From positions 1-64,000 of the forward strand of contig CALTTG010000003.1 of the NCBI GenBank assembly GCA_943908475.1: DNA of 64,000 bases. Direction: 5' to 3'. The notes beneath the pieces were generated by a model. It ran no database searches. It saw only the letters and a program-made list of their open reading frames with translations, and was not told the origin of the DNA. Below are positions 54,550-63,377 of the stretch, in pieces. The stretch is from an uncultured Burkholderiales bacterium (GTDB lineage: Bacteria; Pseudomonadota; Gammaproteobacteria; Burkholderiales; Burkholderiaceae_C). How positions within the stretch are numbered: the stretch's first letter is position 1; the number at the start of each line of letters is the position of its first letter. A program made the position numbers and the translations under genes.

Positions 54550-54576
54550 AAAAAGCCCGGCCAAGCCGGGCTTTTT
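54550..54576. terminator. Bidirectional terminator after fadD
   Basis: Five A residues, GCCCGGC (54555-54561), a three-base loop, GCCGGGC (54565-54571), then five T residues. It separates the convergent fadD and esterase genes. Confidence 0.92.
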
Positions 54577-54608
54577 GCATGGGGCCGCGAGTGCGGCTCA
54601 GGCCGGTT

Positions 54609-55586
54609 TCATCGGCCCCACTGCTGCTTCATGAAGGCCGCCTGGCGCTCCAGGGCCTTGGTGGCACTGGGCATGATGCCAGCGTGGATCTGGAAGACGT
54701 GCCAGCGTTCCTTGTACACCTCGAGCTCGACGTGCCGGTCAAAACGCTTGGCCGCATGCAGCAACCACACCGAGTCGTCGTGCAGCACTTCGATCTCACC
54801 GACCTGGATCAATGTGGGCGGCAAGGTGCTGAGGTCCTGGCGCTTGGGAATGGCCAGCGGGTGATCATGGCGCGGGCGGTACCAGGCAAAGCCTTGCTTG
54901 CCCCACTCAATGTTGATCATCGGGTCGAGTTGGCGGTACTTTTTGACGCTGGTGCTGTTGAGGGCGGGGTCAAATGCAGGCGACATCATCACCAGACACT
55001 TGGGCGCGCCCAGGCCCTCGAGTTCCAGCGCCTTGGTGACCAGCAGGGTCAAAGTGCCACCGGCCGAATCCCCGGCCACGGCGATGTTTTCCGGCTTGTA
55101 GCCCCGAGCCAGCAGGTCGCGGTAGCCGGTGACGGCATCTTCAATCTGCGCCGGGAAAGGGTGCTCCGGCACACGGCGGTAGTGGATGGCCAGCACCTCA
55201 CAGTCGGCCATGCGGCTCAGGCGCGTGGTGATGCTGCGGTGGCTGCGCGGGCTGCCCGCACAGAAGGCGCCCCCGTGGAGGTATAGCAAAGCGTGCTTGG
55301 GCTTGGGTGTGGCTTTGGGCGTGATGCGCTCGGCCGTCATGGCGCCCAGCTTGACATGCTCAACCTTGACCCCACCGCCCGGCGGCATGGACACCGACAG
55401 CACATGCAACACCGCACGCTGCAACTGCACCGGCATGGGCGGCTTGATGATGGGCTTGAACAAGGTGCGCAAGCTCGTGCGCATCACGGCCGAAGTGATG
55501 CGCTCGCGCAGCCCGGGCACAGGCTCGTACTCGCGGCGGATGGGCGCCGAGGCGCTGGCAGAGGTGGTGTTCATGACGGCAGACAT
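54609..55586 (-). CDS. Alpha/beta hydrolase, HSL-type esterase
   Basis: A 325-residue esterase of the hormone-sensitive lipase group. The oxyanion motif HGGA is at 104-107, EHPFPAQIEDAVTGYRDLL follows, and the nucleophile Ser174 is in AGDSAGG. The acid lies near GEIEVLHDDS and the His in ERWHVFQIHAG. Residues 25-70 are a cap-like N-terminal region. It follows the SDR gene by 25 bases on the same strand, so an ester-cleaving/oxidising pair is plausible. An ATG four codons in (55574) is an alternative start. Confidence 0.87.
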   Translation of the reverse strand: MSAVMNTTSASASAPIRREYEPVPGLRERITSAVMRTSLRTLFKPIIKPPMPVQLQRAVLHVLSVSMPPGGGVKVEHVKLGAMTAERITPKATPKPKHALLYLHGGAFCAGSPRSHRSITTRLSRMADCEVLAIHYRRVPEHPFPAQIEDAVTGYRDLLARGYKPENIAVAGDSAGGTLTLLVTKALELEGLGAPKCLVMMSPAFDPALNSTSVKKYRQLDPMINIEWGKQGFAWYRPRHDHPLAIPKRQDLSTLPPTLIQVGEIEVLHDDSVWLLHAAKRFDRHVELEVYKERWHVFQIHAGIMPSATKALERQAAFMKQQWGR

Positions 55587-55611
55587 GGCGGGGTGATTCC
55601 GAAGAACTGGG

Positions 55612-56454
55612 TCAACCCAGCATGTCGCGCTTGGCGAACATCGTCACCAGCGGCTGGTACCAGGAGCCCAGCACGCGCACCAGCTTGTCGAGGAACTTGG
55701 CATCCAGGCCCACCAGCACACGGCGCTTGTTGCCTTCCACCGCCGACAAAATCTGCAGGGCGGCACTTTCGGCCGAGGTGAAGTTCAGCAGCTTGTCGAA
55801 TTTGGCGCGGGCTTCCTCGGCCTTGCCACCGGTGGCGCGCTGCATGCTCTCGTCCATCTTGGCGGCACGGGCAATGTTGGTGCGAATGCCACCGGGGTGG
55901 ACACAGGTGGCGCTCACGCCGCACTTGGCCATGTCCAGTTCTTGACGCAGGGCTTCGGTGAAACCGCGCACGGCGAACTTGCTGGCGTTGTACGTGCCTT
56001 GCGTGGGCACAGACAACAAGCCAAACAGGCTGGACGTGTTGACGATGTGCCCCTCACCCGCCTTCTTGAGGTGCGGCAGGAACGCCTGGGTGCCCCAGAC
56101 CACGCCCCAGAAGTTGATGTTCATGATCCACTCGAAATCTTCGGGCTTGACCGTCTCGATGAACGCCCCCAGCGCCACACCGGCGTTGTTGAACACCAGG
56201 TTGACCTTGCCATGGTCGCGAACGACCTCGTCGGCCCAGGCGTTCATGGCCTCGCGGCTGCCCACGTTGACCTTGGCCGTGGTGACCTTCACACCCAGCT
56301 TGCTGGCCATCTGTGCGGTTTCAGCCAAACCCTTTTCGTTGACGTCGCTGAGGGCCAGGTGGCAGCCGCGTCGGGCCAACTCCAGGGCCAGCGTGCGGCC
56401 CATGCCCGAAGCCGCACCGGTGATGGCCGCCACCTTGTTCTTGAAGTCCTTCAT
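55612..56454 (-). CDS. SDR-family oxidoreductase
   Basis: A 280-residue short-chain dehydrogenase. The cofactor motif TGAASGMG is at 12-19 and NNAG at 89-92. The catalytic Ser is near 141, with Tyr155 and Lys159 in YNASK. HPGGIRTNIARAAK and the C-terminal VRVLGSWYQPLVTMFAK are typical of a hydroxyacyl- or retinol-type SDR subgroup often next to esterases. The start at 56452-56454 fits the family; its ribosome site is weak. It is divergent from the TetR gene at 56636, which may control it. Confidence 0.87.
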   Translation of the reverse strand: MKDFKNKVAAITGAASGMGRTLALELARRGCHLALSDVNEKGLAETAQMASKLGVKVTTAKVNVGSREAMNAWADEVVRDHGKVNLVFNNAGVALGAFIETVKPEDFEWIMNINFWGVVWGTQAFLPHLKKAGEGHIVNTSSLFGLLSVPTQGTYNASKFAVRGFTEALRQELDMAKCGVSATCVHPGGIRTNIARAAKMDESMQRATGGKAEEARAKFDKLLNFTSAESAALQILSAVEGNKRRVLVGLDAKFLDKLVRVLGSWYQPLVTMFAKRDMLG

Positions 56455-56635
56455 GTCGTCAAAGCTCGTGGTAAGGGATGAAAAAACAGTGGCCTGAACC
56501 AATCACGGCATCAGGCATGGCGTTGTCCACATTGGCTGGCCTGGGAATGTGAGGCAGGATAGGGCTTCGACTACCATATCGCCGAGCCCACCACACCCAG
56601 TGTGACAACGCAGAGTTTCAAAACTGTATTTGACA

Positions 56636-57358
56636 ATGGATCTTTCCAAAAATAGGGTTAACCCCAATCATTCACTTGATTCAGGGGAGTCCTCGACAGG
56701 TCGACGTTACGGCGGTGTGGACAAGGACGAGCGGCAGCGGCAGCGGCGGCAGCGCCTGATCGACGCCGGCCTGGCCGTGTTTGGAGAGGTCGGGTTCCAT
56801 GCCGCCACGGTGCGAAGCGTGTGCAAGCACGCGGAACTCACGTCGCGCTATTTCTACGAGTCATTCGACAGCATGGAGGCCCTGTTTGAGGGCGTGTATG
56901 TCGAAGTCAGCGCCGGGCTCATGCGCCGCACCATGGCCACCTTGGCCGCCACGCCCATGCAACCCGATCTGCTGGCGGAAGGTTGTTTGCGCACCTTCTT
57001 GGCGTACATCCAAGAAGACCCCCATCGCGCCCGTGTGGCCTTGATCGATTCGCTGACGGTGGGCGCCGGCGTCAACCGGATCAGCCAGGAGTCCAACAAA
57101 GACTTTGCCCGGCTGATCGCCAGCTTCATCGAAATGCTCTACCCCACCTTGCAAGCCAAGACGGGACTGCAGCCCGTGTTCATTGCCAACGGCCTGGTGG
57201 GGGCCAACATCCGCATGGCCACCATCTGGGTGGAAGAAAAATGCGCCACGCCGCTGGAGGACGTGTTGCGCAACATGCTGGCCTTCTACCAAGCCTCGAT
57301 CGCCTTTGCCGATCAGCAGCTCAAGGCCCGCCAGGCGGCCAGCCCGCCGGCGGCCTGA
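56636..57358 (+). CDS. TetR-family regulator, divergent from the SDR-esterase pair
   Basis: A 240-residue regulator. GRRYGGVDKDERQRQRRQRL leads into the helix-turn-helix VRSVCKHAELTSRYFYESFD. The C-terminal ligand domain includes RVALIDSLTVGAGVNR. The ATG at 56636 is used; a TTG two codons earlier is possible. It is paralogous to the TetR at 51519 in both the N-terminal motif and the recognition helix. Divergence from the SDR gene, 181 bases away, suggests control of that pair. No clear operator was found in between. Confidence 0.85.
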   Translation: MDLSKNRVNPNHSLDSGESSTGRRYGGVDKDERQRQRRQRLIDAGLAVFGEVGFHAATVRSVCKHAELTSRYFYESFDSMEALFEGVYVEVSAGLMRRTMATLAATPMQPDLLAEGCLRTFLAYIQEDPHRARVALIDSLTVGAGVNRISQESNKDFARLIASFIEMLYPTLQAKTGLQPVFIANGLVGANIRMATIWVEEKCATPLEDVLRNMLAFYQASIAFADQQLKARQAASPPAA

Positions 57359-57394
57359 CGCCAGGCGACGTTCGGGGCCCGCGGGGGCCCCAGC

Positions 57395-58381
57395 TCAACG
57401 CGGGGCGCGCAGGGGGCCGTACTCGACGGGCACCCACCGGTAGCCCTTTTTGTCTCGCCCCACATGGCCAATGCCAGGGAAGGGCATGTGGGCCCCGCCC
57501 ACCCAGAGGCCTTCCTTGGCCGCCTGTTTCAACGTGGCCTTGCGAGAGGCGATGGCCTGTTGACTGTCCACGTCAAATTCGATGCTGATCTCAGGCTTGC
57601 GCAACTGCGACGCGTAGTTGTGCACCAGGTCCCCCCACAGCAGCAGGTGCTGCCCGCCCTGGCTCACCATGAAGCTGGTGTGCCCTGGGGTGTGCCCCGG
57701 TGTGGGCACGGCCTTGACGCCAGGAACCAAGGCGTCACCGGCGGCAAAGGTCTGGAATTTGCCGGCCTTTGCGTAGGGCTCAATGGCCTTTTGAGCCATC
57801 GTGAAAAAGGGTTTCATGCCATCGGGCTTGCTGGCCTGCACCTCGGCACTGAGCCAGAAATCCGCTTCGGCCTTGGCCGCATGCACCGTGGCCTGCTTGA
57901 AGACGGGCTGGCCATCGGGGCCCGTGAGGCCACACACGTGGTCGGGGTGCAAGTGGGTCAACAAAACGGCATCGACTTGCTCGGGTTGATAGCCTGCTGC
58001 CTTGAGGTTGTTCACCATGTTGCCCAAGGTCGGCCCGAAGCAGGCTGCGGCGCCGGTGTCCACCAAGATCAGTCGGTCGCCGGTGTGCACCAGGAACCCG
58101 TTGACCGCGGTCTGAACGCCGTGGGTCGAGTCCTGGAACATGCGGGCGATCAGGGACTGAATGTCTCGGGCGCTGGCGCCTTTGAGCAGGCTGGGCTTGA
58201 GGTCCACAAAGCCGTCATACAGCGCCGTGACTTCCATGGTGCCCAAGGCCATTCGGAAGTAGCCGGGCACCTGCGTCTTTTGCTGGGCGGGTGCCGCCGT
58301 GGCGGCCTGTGGCAACACACTGAGGCCGCAGGACAAGGCCAGCACGGCAGCCAGCAGACATGGACGGGTCAGGAAGCGCAT
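57395..58381 (-). CDS. Exported metallo-beta-lactamase-fold hydrolase
   Basis: A 328-residue periplasmic protein. A signal peptide (1-31, ending AATAA) precedes the MBL fold. The zinc motif THLHPDH is at 142-148, a further His is in TPGHTPGHTSF, an Asp in LLWGDLVHN, and the last His in GAHMPFPG. It resembles the AHL-lactonase/quinolone-degrading and arylsulfatase-like MBL branch, but no substrate can be fixed. The ATG at 58379-58381 is preferred to a TTG two codons upstream. Confidence 0.87.
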   Translation of the reverse strand: MRFLTRPCLLAAVLALSCGLSVLPQAATAAPAQQKTQVPGYFRMALGTMEVTALYDGFVDLKPSLLKGASARDIQSLIARMFQDSTHGVQTAVNGFLVHTGDRLILVDTGAAACFGPTLGNMVNNLKAAGYQPEQVDAVLLTHLHPDHVCGLTGPDGQPVFKQATVHAAKAEADFWLSAEVQASKPDGMKPFFTMAQKAIEPYAKAGKFQTFAAGDALVPGVKAVPTPGHTPGHTSFMVSQGGQHLLLWGDLVHNYASQLRKPEISIEFDVDSQQAIASRKATLKQAAKEGLWVGGAHMPFPGIGHVGRDKKGYRWVPVEYGPLRAPR

Positions 58382-58432
58382 GAACAATCCCTTGGATGAA
58401 ATCAGTGAAGCCCCATTGTGACCCCGACTGGA

Positions 58433-60700
58433 TCACCCTTGCGGCAATGCCGCCATGCGAGCGCGCGCCAGGGCCAGCCCGACGTAAGGCTGGTCCTGAT
58501 CGCAGGCCATCAGGGCTTTGGTGAGCACGTCCCGGGCGGTGCGCTGTCGACCCGTGTGCACCAGCACATCGGCCAGGTGGGTGGCCGATCGGAGGCGGGC
58601 CGGCACCGCACCCAGCGCCACGGCGGTCGACACCGCCTCGCGGAACGCCTCTTCGGCACCGTCGAGGTCGCCCATGGCTTGACGGGCGCGCCCCTGCACA
58701 TCCATCAGTTCGGCCAGGCAGGCACGGTCTTGGTAGCCCAGCACCACCTCCTGCGCCTGCGCCATCAGCCCCTCGCACTCGCTGTGGCGCCCCGCGCGCA
58801 ACAAGAGCTCGCCCATTTTCCAGGCTTGGAAGGAATAAAAAAGCTTGCCGCCGTTTTTGAGCATGTGGGTTTCGAAGCCTTCACGGATGGCATCCTCGGC
58901 CTCCCGAAAACGGCCCTCGGCCGTCAGGCACACCCCACGGAAGATCTGCCCCACGCCTCGGTAGAAGACCAGGCCATGCGCCGTCGACACCGACTCCAAC
59001 TGGCCCGCCAGAGCGGGCAGCGCCTGCAGGTCGTCAAAGAGGCAACTCAGCCAAGCCGCGCCCTGCAGCGCAATGGCCTGGTTCATGGGGTGGTCGCCAA
59101 GCTGCTCGGCCCGCGCCACCAGGCGCAAACGGGCCTGCTCGGCGCGGCGGAAGTCTCCGGTCTGAAACGCGGCCAGCCCCTCGAAGTTCAGGGCCAGCCC
59201 CACCAGGTCGAAGCCCTGCGCGCCCGACCACTCCTGGTGGCGCACCGGCACCAGCCCCCCGCGCTGCAGACACGCGAGCGCTTCGGTGCTGTCGCCCAGC
59301 CAATACAAGGTGTTGGCCATGGCCACGTGAGCCTCGGCCGACACCTCAGGCTCGCCGCTGGCCTGGGCACACTGCAGCATCTGTTGCACGGTGCCACGGG
59401 CCTTGCCCAGGTCCATGGTCATGAGCTGGGTGGTCCAGATGCCGAACAACAGGGCCGTGAGTTCTCGGTCGCTCAGCTCGTCGCCACCCACGCGAATGGC
59501 CTGCTCGTAGGCCTGCACGGCATCGGCACTGAGCCAGCCCTCGGTACTGCGCAGGCACACCCCCAGGTTGCGATGCAGCTCGAACCCCAGGCGCCGATGC
59601 TCGGGCGTGACCGGCATCTGCCGATGCTGCTCGACCCCTTGCCTGAGCAGGGGCAATGCGCCCTTGAAGTCAGATTCGCGGATGTGTTCTTGTGCGGCCT
59701 CGAGGCAGGCCTGCGCGCTCTTGCTGCTGTGCTGGCGCAACAACAGGCGGCGCTCCACGGCTTTGCGGCTGATGCCCAGCAAACGAGCCGCCCCCGATTT
59801 GTTGCCGCCACTCAGGGCCATGGCGCGTTCGAGCATCAAGGTCTCGGCCGCCTCCAGTTTGTCCTCACCCGGCAGCGACAACAAGGCATCAGCCAGTTCC
59901 GTGAGGCGCTCGTCCGAGCCGTTGTGCTGCCTCAAAAAGGCCTGCAACACCGACAGGCTGATCACCGGCTGCTCGGCCAGCACCCCGAGGCGATCGACCA
60001 GGTTGCGCAACTGGCGCACATGTCCCGGCCAGGGCTGCGCCTGCAAGCAGGCCAGCGCTTCCGGCGAGAAATGCAGGGGGCGAGGTTGCAGGGCCGCAAA
60101 GTGATTGACCAGCGCCGGGATGTCGTCCACACGGCGGTCCAGACCCGGCAAGTCCAGCACAAAAACCGCAAGGCGGTAGAACAAGTCCTCCCGAAAGCGG
60201 CCCTCTCGTGCCATGACCTCGAGGTCGCGGTGCGAAGCCGCCACCACCCGGCCATGGAACTGCTTGACGTCGGACGACCCCAGGGGGCGGAAGGTGCGTG
60301 TCTCCAGCACACGCAACAACTTGGGCTGCAGGCCCAGGGGCAGCTCCCCAATTTCATCCAGGAACAAGGTGCCCTGCCCCACCCGCTCCAAGTGCCCCGT
60401 GTGCGCGGCATGGGCCCCCGTGAACGCGCCTTTGGCGTAACCAAAGAGTTCGGCCTCGACCAGGTGTTCGGGCAGGGCCCCACAGTTGAGGTCCAACAGC
60501 GGTGACGTTGGGTGCAGGCCCCTGGCATGCAGCAACTGCGCCAGCACTTCTTTGCCGGCCCCGGTTGGCCCGGAAATCAACACCGACAGGTCGGTCGGTG
60601 CCACGCGGTCCAACAGGCGCAACACGCTCAGCCAAGCCGGCGACTGCCCCACCACCCGGGGCTCAGGGTTTTTCAAACCAGCGAGGGAATCCAGTGTCAT
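58433..60700 (-). CDS. sigma54-dependent transcription activator with C-terminal TPR tail
   Basis: A 755-residue regulator from the ATG at 60698-60700; a form starting at 60811 is possible. It has no N-terminal receiver, GAF or PAS domain. Residues 12-250 are the AAA+ domain: Walker A GPTGAGKE (44-51), the sigma54-contacting loop GAFTGA (91-96) and Walker B TLFLDEIG (111-118). A Fis-type helix-turn-helix follows (288-322, GNKSGAARLLGISRKAVERR). Residues 330-755 are tetratricopeptide-like helical repeats. It is divergent from an HD-GYP gene that has a sigma54 promoter, its likely target. The TPR tail is probably the sensor part. Confidence 0.88.
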   Translation of the reverse strand: MTLDSLAGLKNPEPRVVGQSPAWLSVLRLLDRVAPTDLSVLISGPTGAGKEVLAQLLHARGLHPTSPLLDLNCGALPEHLVEAELFGYAKGAFTGAHAAHTGHLERVGQGTLFLDEIGELPLGLQPKLLRVLETRTFRPLGSSDVKQFHGRVVAASHRDLEVMAREGRFREDLFYRLAVFVLDLPGLDRRVDDIPALVNHFAALQPRPLHFSPEALACLQAQPWPGHVRQLRNLVDRLGVLAEQPVISLSVLQAFLRQHNGSDERLTELADALLSLPGEDKLEAAETLMLERAMALSGGNKSGAARLLGISRKAVERRLLLRQHSSKSAQACLEAAQEHIRESDFKGALPLLRQGVEQHRQMPVTPEHRRLGFELHRNLGVCLRSTEGWLSADAVQAYEQAIRVGGDELSDRELTALLFGIWTTQLMTMDLGKARGTVQQMLQCAQASGEPEVSAEAHVAMANTLYWLGDSTEALACLQRGGLVPVRHQEWSGAQGFDLVGLALNFEGLAAFQTGDFRRAEQARLRLVARAEQLGDHPMNQAIALQGAAWLSCLFDDLQALPALAGQLESVSTAHGLVFYRGVGQIFRGVCLTAEGRFREAEDAIREGFETHMLKNGGKLFYSFQAWKMGELLLRAGRHSECEGLMAQAQEVVLGYQDRACLAELMDVQGRARQAMGDLDGAEEAFREAVSTAVALGAVPARLRSATHLADVLVHTGRQRTARDVLTKALMACDQDQPYVGLALARARMAALPQG

Positions 60701-60762
60701 GGGGCGAGCAGCGTGGCAGGGGCTTTGATCATACCGATTCCGTCCACCCCGAAGCCTCAACC

Positions 60763-60776
60763 GGACGAAATCGTCC
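60763..60776. promoter_or_regulatory. Palindromic candidate upstream activator site
   Basis: GGACGAAATCGTCC is a perfect 14-base palindrome about 55 bases upstream of the sigma54 promoter. A second, GGCCATTTGGCC, lies at 60806-60817. Either may be the enhancer bound by the activator encoded next door; this is inferred from position. Confidence 0.5.
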
Positions 60777-60830
60777 ACACTCTTTCGCGTTTTTTCAGAC
60801 AAACCGGCCATTTGGCCCTAAGACAGGTGT

Positions 60831-60846
60831 TGGCACACATCCTGCA
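60831..60846 (+). promoter_or_regulatory. sigma54 (-24/-12) promoter
   Basis: TGGCACACATCCTGCA places GG (60832-60833) and GC (60844-60845) exactly ten bases apart, the strict sigma54 spacing, and keeps the TGGCAC and TGCA boxes. Transcription would start near 60857, leaving an 86-base leader before the HD-GYP gene. Confidence 0.78.
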
Positions 60847-60942
60847 ACACATGGATCAGAAAGTGAGGCTCGAACCTTGCTCATCACGATAAAAAGCGCC
60901 TGCTCGGGGGCCCCTGTCACAGCTTGAAGAAGTACGGATCGC

Positions 60943-62199
60943 ATGGACCTCGCCAACCCGTACGCCGTTTCGGCGATTCTGACCACCAGTGCAGACAAGG
61001 CCATCGTGGCCAGCGAGGACATCATCGACGAACACGGCGTCAAGCTGTGGGCGAAAGACAAACCGGTGTCTCACTCGCTCCAGCAACGCTTGCTGGAACG
61101 CAAACTGCGGCAACCGCTGGAGTCTTGCCTGCGGGCCGTGGATGGGGTGACGGTCATGGAGCTTCACCGGCATGGCGAACGCCTGCTGGCCGAAGACCAG
61201 ACCTTGGCGCCCGTGCTGGCCCCCTGGTCCGCCGCCTTGCTGCAAGAGTTGCGACAGTTGCCGCTGCACCCGGCGGTTCAACTGTTGCTCACGACAGCTC
61301 AATCAACCCAACCCCGCGCTTTCGAACATGCCCTGCGCGCCATGCTGCTGGCGGGCGGCATGGCGCTGCATGCGCGCGGCGACCACCTCCAGGTGCGGCT
61401 GGCCCTGCTGGGTGGGCTCTTGCATGACCTGGGCGAGCTCTACGTCAACCCTGACTACTTGAACCCGGACACACCCTTGAGCCCGGCGGGCTACCGCCAC
61501 TTGGTCGTGCACCCTCGCATTGGCAGCATGCTCTTGGGCAAGCTGACCGACTACCCGGCCGCGCTCGCCCGAGCCGTGGGCGAGCACCACGAACGCCAGG
61601 ATGCTTCGGGCTACCCGGTGCGGCTGCACGGCCCACAGATCTCACCGGCGGGCATGCGCCTGGCCTTTGTCGAAATGGCGCTGGGCGTGCTGGGCACCGC
61701 GTCGGGAGGGAGCTGGGACCAAGTGAGCCTGGCCGCGCGACTGGTGCCGGGCGAGTTCGACTCCCCGTGCATCGCGTTCGCCAGTCAAGCCTCACGCTTG
61801 GTCCAGGCGTCTCCCAGCGCGGAAAGGGCCGACCCGGGCAAGACCTGGGCTGCCGCACAAAGCTGGTGGCATCGGCTGGAGGAAGGGCAGCAACGTGCTC
61901 GACAACTGGCCCATGTGAGCACGTCCGATCGGGTGCGAATGGCGGCCGCGCACGCCGAGCACCTCTTGGAGCGGCTGCTCGTGGCCGCCAGCTCGCTCGG
62001 GCTGTGGGCGCCAGAGGCCTTGGGCGGTCATGTGGACCCAGAGGTCCACAGCGCCACCCGGGAACTCGCGCACCGACTGAACAACGTGCGCCGGCTGACG
62101 TCGTGGACCGATGCCCAACTGAGCGAAGCAGACCGCATGGTGCTGGAGCCCCTGTGGGGCGTGATCGAGGGCGTCGCGTCTCCGTCTGACACGCCCTGA
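60943..62199 (+). CDS. HD-GYP domain protein (putative c-di-GMP phosphodiesterase)
   Basis: A 418-residue cytosolic protein. An N-terminal region (1-110) precedes the HD-GYP core: HDLGE at 161-165, His190 in VVHPRIGSMLLGK, and EHHERQDASGYP (214-225) with the GYP triplet. The lysine of the usual HDIGK is replaced by glutamate, so activity should be tested. The C-terminal 130 residues form a helical region. Such enzymes hydrolyse c-di-GMP and affect biofilm and motility. It lies behind a sigma54 promoter and is divergent from the matching activator gene. Confidence 0.87.
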   Translation: MDLANPYAVSAILTTSADKAIVASEDIIDEHGVKLWAKDKPVSHSLQQRLLERKLRQPLESCLRAVDGVTVMELHRHGERLLAEDQTLAPVLAPWSAALLQELRQLPLHPAVQLLLTTAQSTQPRAFEHALRAMLLAGGMALHARGDHLQVRLALLGGLLHDLGELYVNPDYLNPDTPLSPAGYRHLVVHPRIGSMLLGKLTDYPAALARAVGEHHERQDASGYPVRLHGPQISPAGMRLAFVEMALGVLGTASGGSWDQVSLAARLVPGEFDSPCIAFASQASRLVQASPSAERADPGKTWAAAQSWWHRLEEGQQRARQLAHVSTSDRVRMAAAHAEHLLERLLVAASSLGLWAPEALGGHVDPEVHSATRELAHRLNNVRRLTSWTDAQLSEADRMVLEPLWGVIEGVASPSDTP

Positions 62200-62240
62200 G
62201 GCGCTTGACAATTCTCAAGCCCTCCGCGCCGCACTGGTTT

Positions 62241-62648
62241 ATGGTGCCCAACATGGCACCCGTGCGCATGCTCTCTCGCAAGCTGGTCCAGGTCATCACC
62301 CTGATCTGGATCGCTGCGGCCTGCCTGCCCACGGCACAGATCTGGGTGCAGCACGCATTGGGCAACGACATCACGCGCCAGGCGATGTGCCTGACCGGCA
62401 GTGAACGCTCGGTCAGCGCACCGACCACCAATGCGGCGTCGCCCAACTCCTCCACAGACTCGTCACCTGCCGACGCCTCACACTGCCCAGCCTGCATGGT
62501 GTCGCAGTGGGCAAGCCCGCCCGTCTCGGGCGAACTGCAGGTGCAGCTGCCCGGTCAGCAAGCCCCGCCCACCACGTCGGTGGCGACGGCAGACCATCGC
62601 GTCAACCCGCGCACCCTTCCCCCACTGAGAGCACCGCCCGCCGCCTGA
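62241..62648 (+). CDS. DUF2946-like small exported protein
   Basis: A 135-residue protein from the first ATG; starts at 62253 and 62268 are also possible, since no ribosome site stands out. A hydrophobic N-terminal helix (KLVQVITLIWIAAACLPTAQ) should act as a signal anchor. The middle holds CxxC in ASHCPACMVSQWA, as in DUF2946 proteins, which are often near copper-handling genes. The C-terminal part is Pro/Ala-rich. Function unknown; redox or metal binding by the CxxC pair is a guess. It lies between the HD-GYP and Crp/Fnr genes. Confidence 0.55.
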   Translation: MVPNMAPVRMLSRKLVQVITLIWIAAACLPTAQIWVQHALGNDITRQAMCLTGSERSVSAPTTNAASPNSSTDSSPADASHCPACMVSQWASPPVSGELQVQLPGQQAPPTTSVATADHRVNPRTLPPLRAPPAA

Positions 62649-62710
62649 ACTGAACGCTGCTTCAGGCGCACGTTCGCCTGAAGTTCGATCTGTCAGTCAG
62701 GAGAACGACC

Positions 62711-63358
62711 GTGCTCGACCGTTTGAACCGTCATCGCCCTCGCCCCGGGCGAGATCGACGTGAACCGTGGCGCATTGCCGCCAAAACATTGATCCATGAA
62801 GCGGGGGACTGGGGCAAGGCCTGGCGCGTGGTGCACGGGGCCATCCGGCTCGATGATCCGGGGGATGGCCGACACGCCGATCGTTTCGCGGGCTTGGCCC
62901 TCCCCGGTGACCTGGTCGGTGCCGAAATGCTCATTGGTGGGCACTACCACTTCCAGGCGCGCTCCATCGTGCCCTGCGTGCTCGTGGCGTGGCCCACCCT
63001 GGCCGAGGAGAACATCGAGCAAGGGATTCAAGCCCACTTGCTGGAATGGCACCGTCGAACGGCCCAAAGCCTGAGCCTGCGTCACGGCACCGCCGACGAT
63101 CGCCTGCAGGCCTTCATTGCGCTGCTGACCCAACAAACTCCGGTCGATCCCAACGGCGGCATTCCCCTGCAGATGCCGGGGCTGCGCGACATCGCCGACA
63201 TCACGGCATTGACCATGGAAACCGCCTCGCGAAGCATCACCAAACTGAGGCAGCAAGGCGCCCTTCAAGACCTGGGACAGCGCCAGTTCCTGTTTTTTCC
63301 CTTGACGCCGGTCCCCGCTGCCCAAGCGCCCCACAACGTGCACACCTTGGCGGCCTGA
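62711..63358 (+). CDS. Crp/Fnr-family transcriptional regulator
   Basis: A 215-residue regulator with a GTG start preceded by a strong AGGAGA site. The N-terminal half is a divergent cyclic-nucleotide-binding-type barrel (VVHGAIRLDDPGDGRHADRF, ALPGDLVGAEMLIGG). The C-terminal winged helix contains RDIADITALTMETASRSITK. The four cysteines of Fnr are absent, so it should not sense oxygen through an iron-sulfur cluster. The effector and target are unknown. Confidence 0.85.
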   Translation: MLDRLNRHRPRPGRDRREPWRIAAKTLIHEAGDWGKAWRVVHGAIRLDDPGDGRHADRFAGLALPGDLVGAEMLIGGHYHFQARSIVPCVLVAWPTLAEENIEQGIQAHLLEWHRRTAQSLSLRHGTADDRLQAFIALLTQQTPVDPNGGIPLQMPGLRDIADITALTMETASRSITKLRQQGALQDLGQRQFLFFPLTPVPAAQAPHNVHTLAA

Positions 63359-63377
63359 GGCCCACGCGAGCCACTTC

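Noticed and set aside
57374..57393. GGGGCCC / GGGCCCC hairpin after the metallo-beta-lactamase-fold gene
   Set aside because: There is no T tract on either strand and the repeat may only reflect local GC composition.
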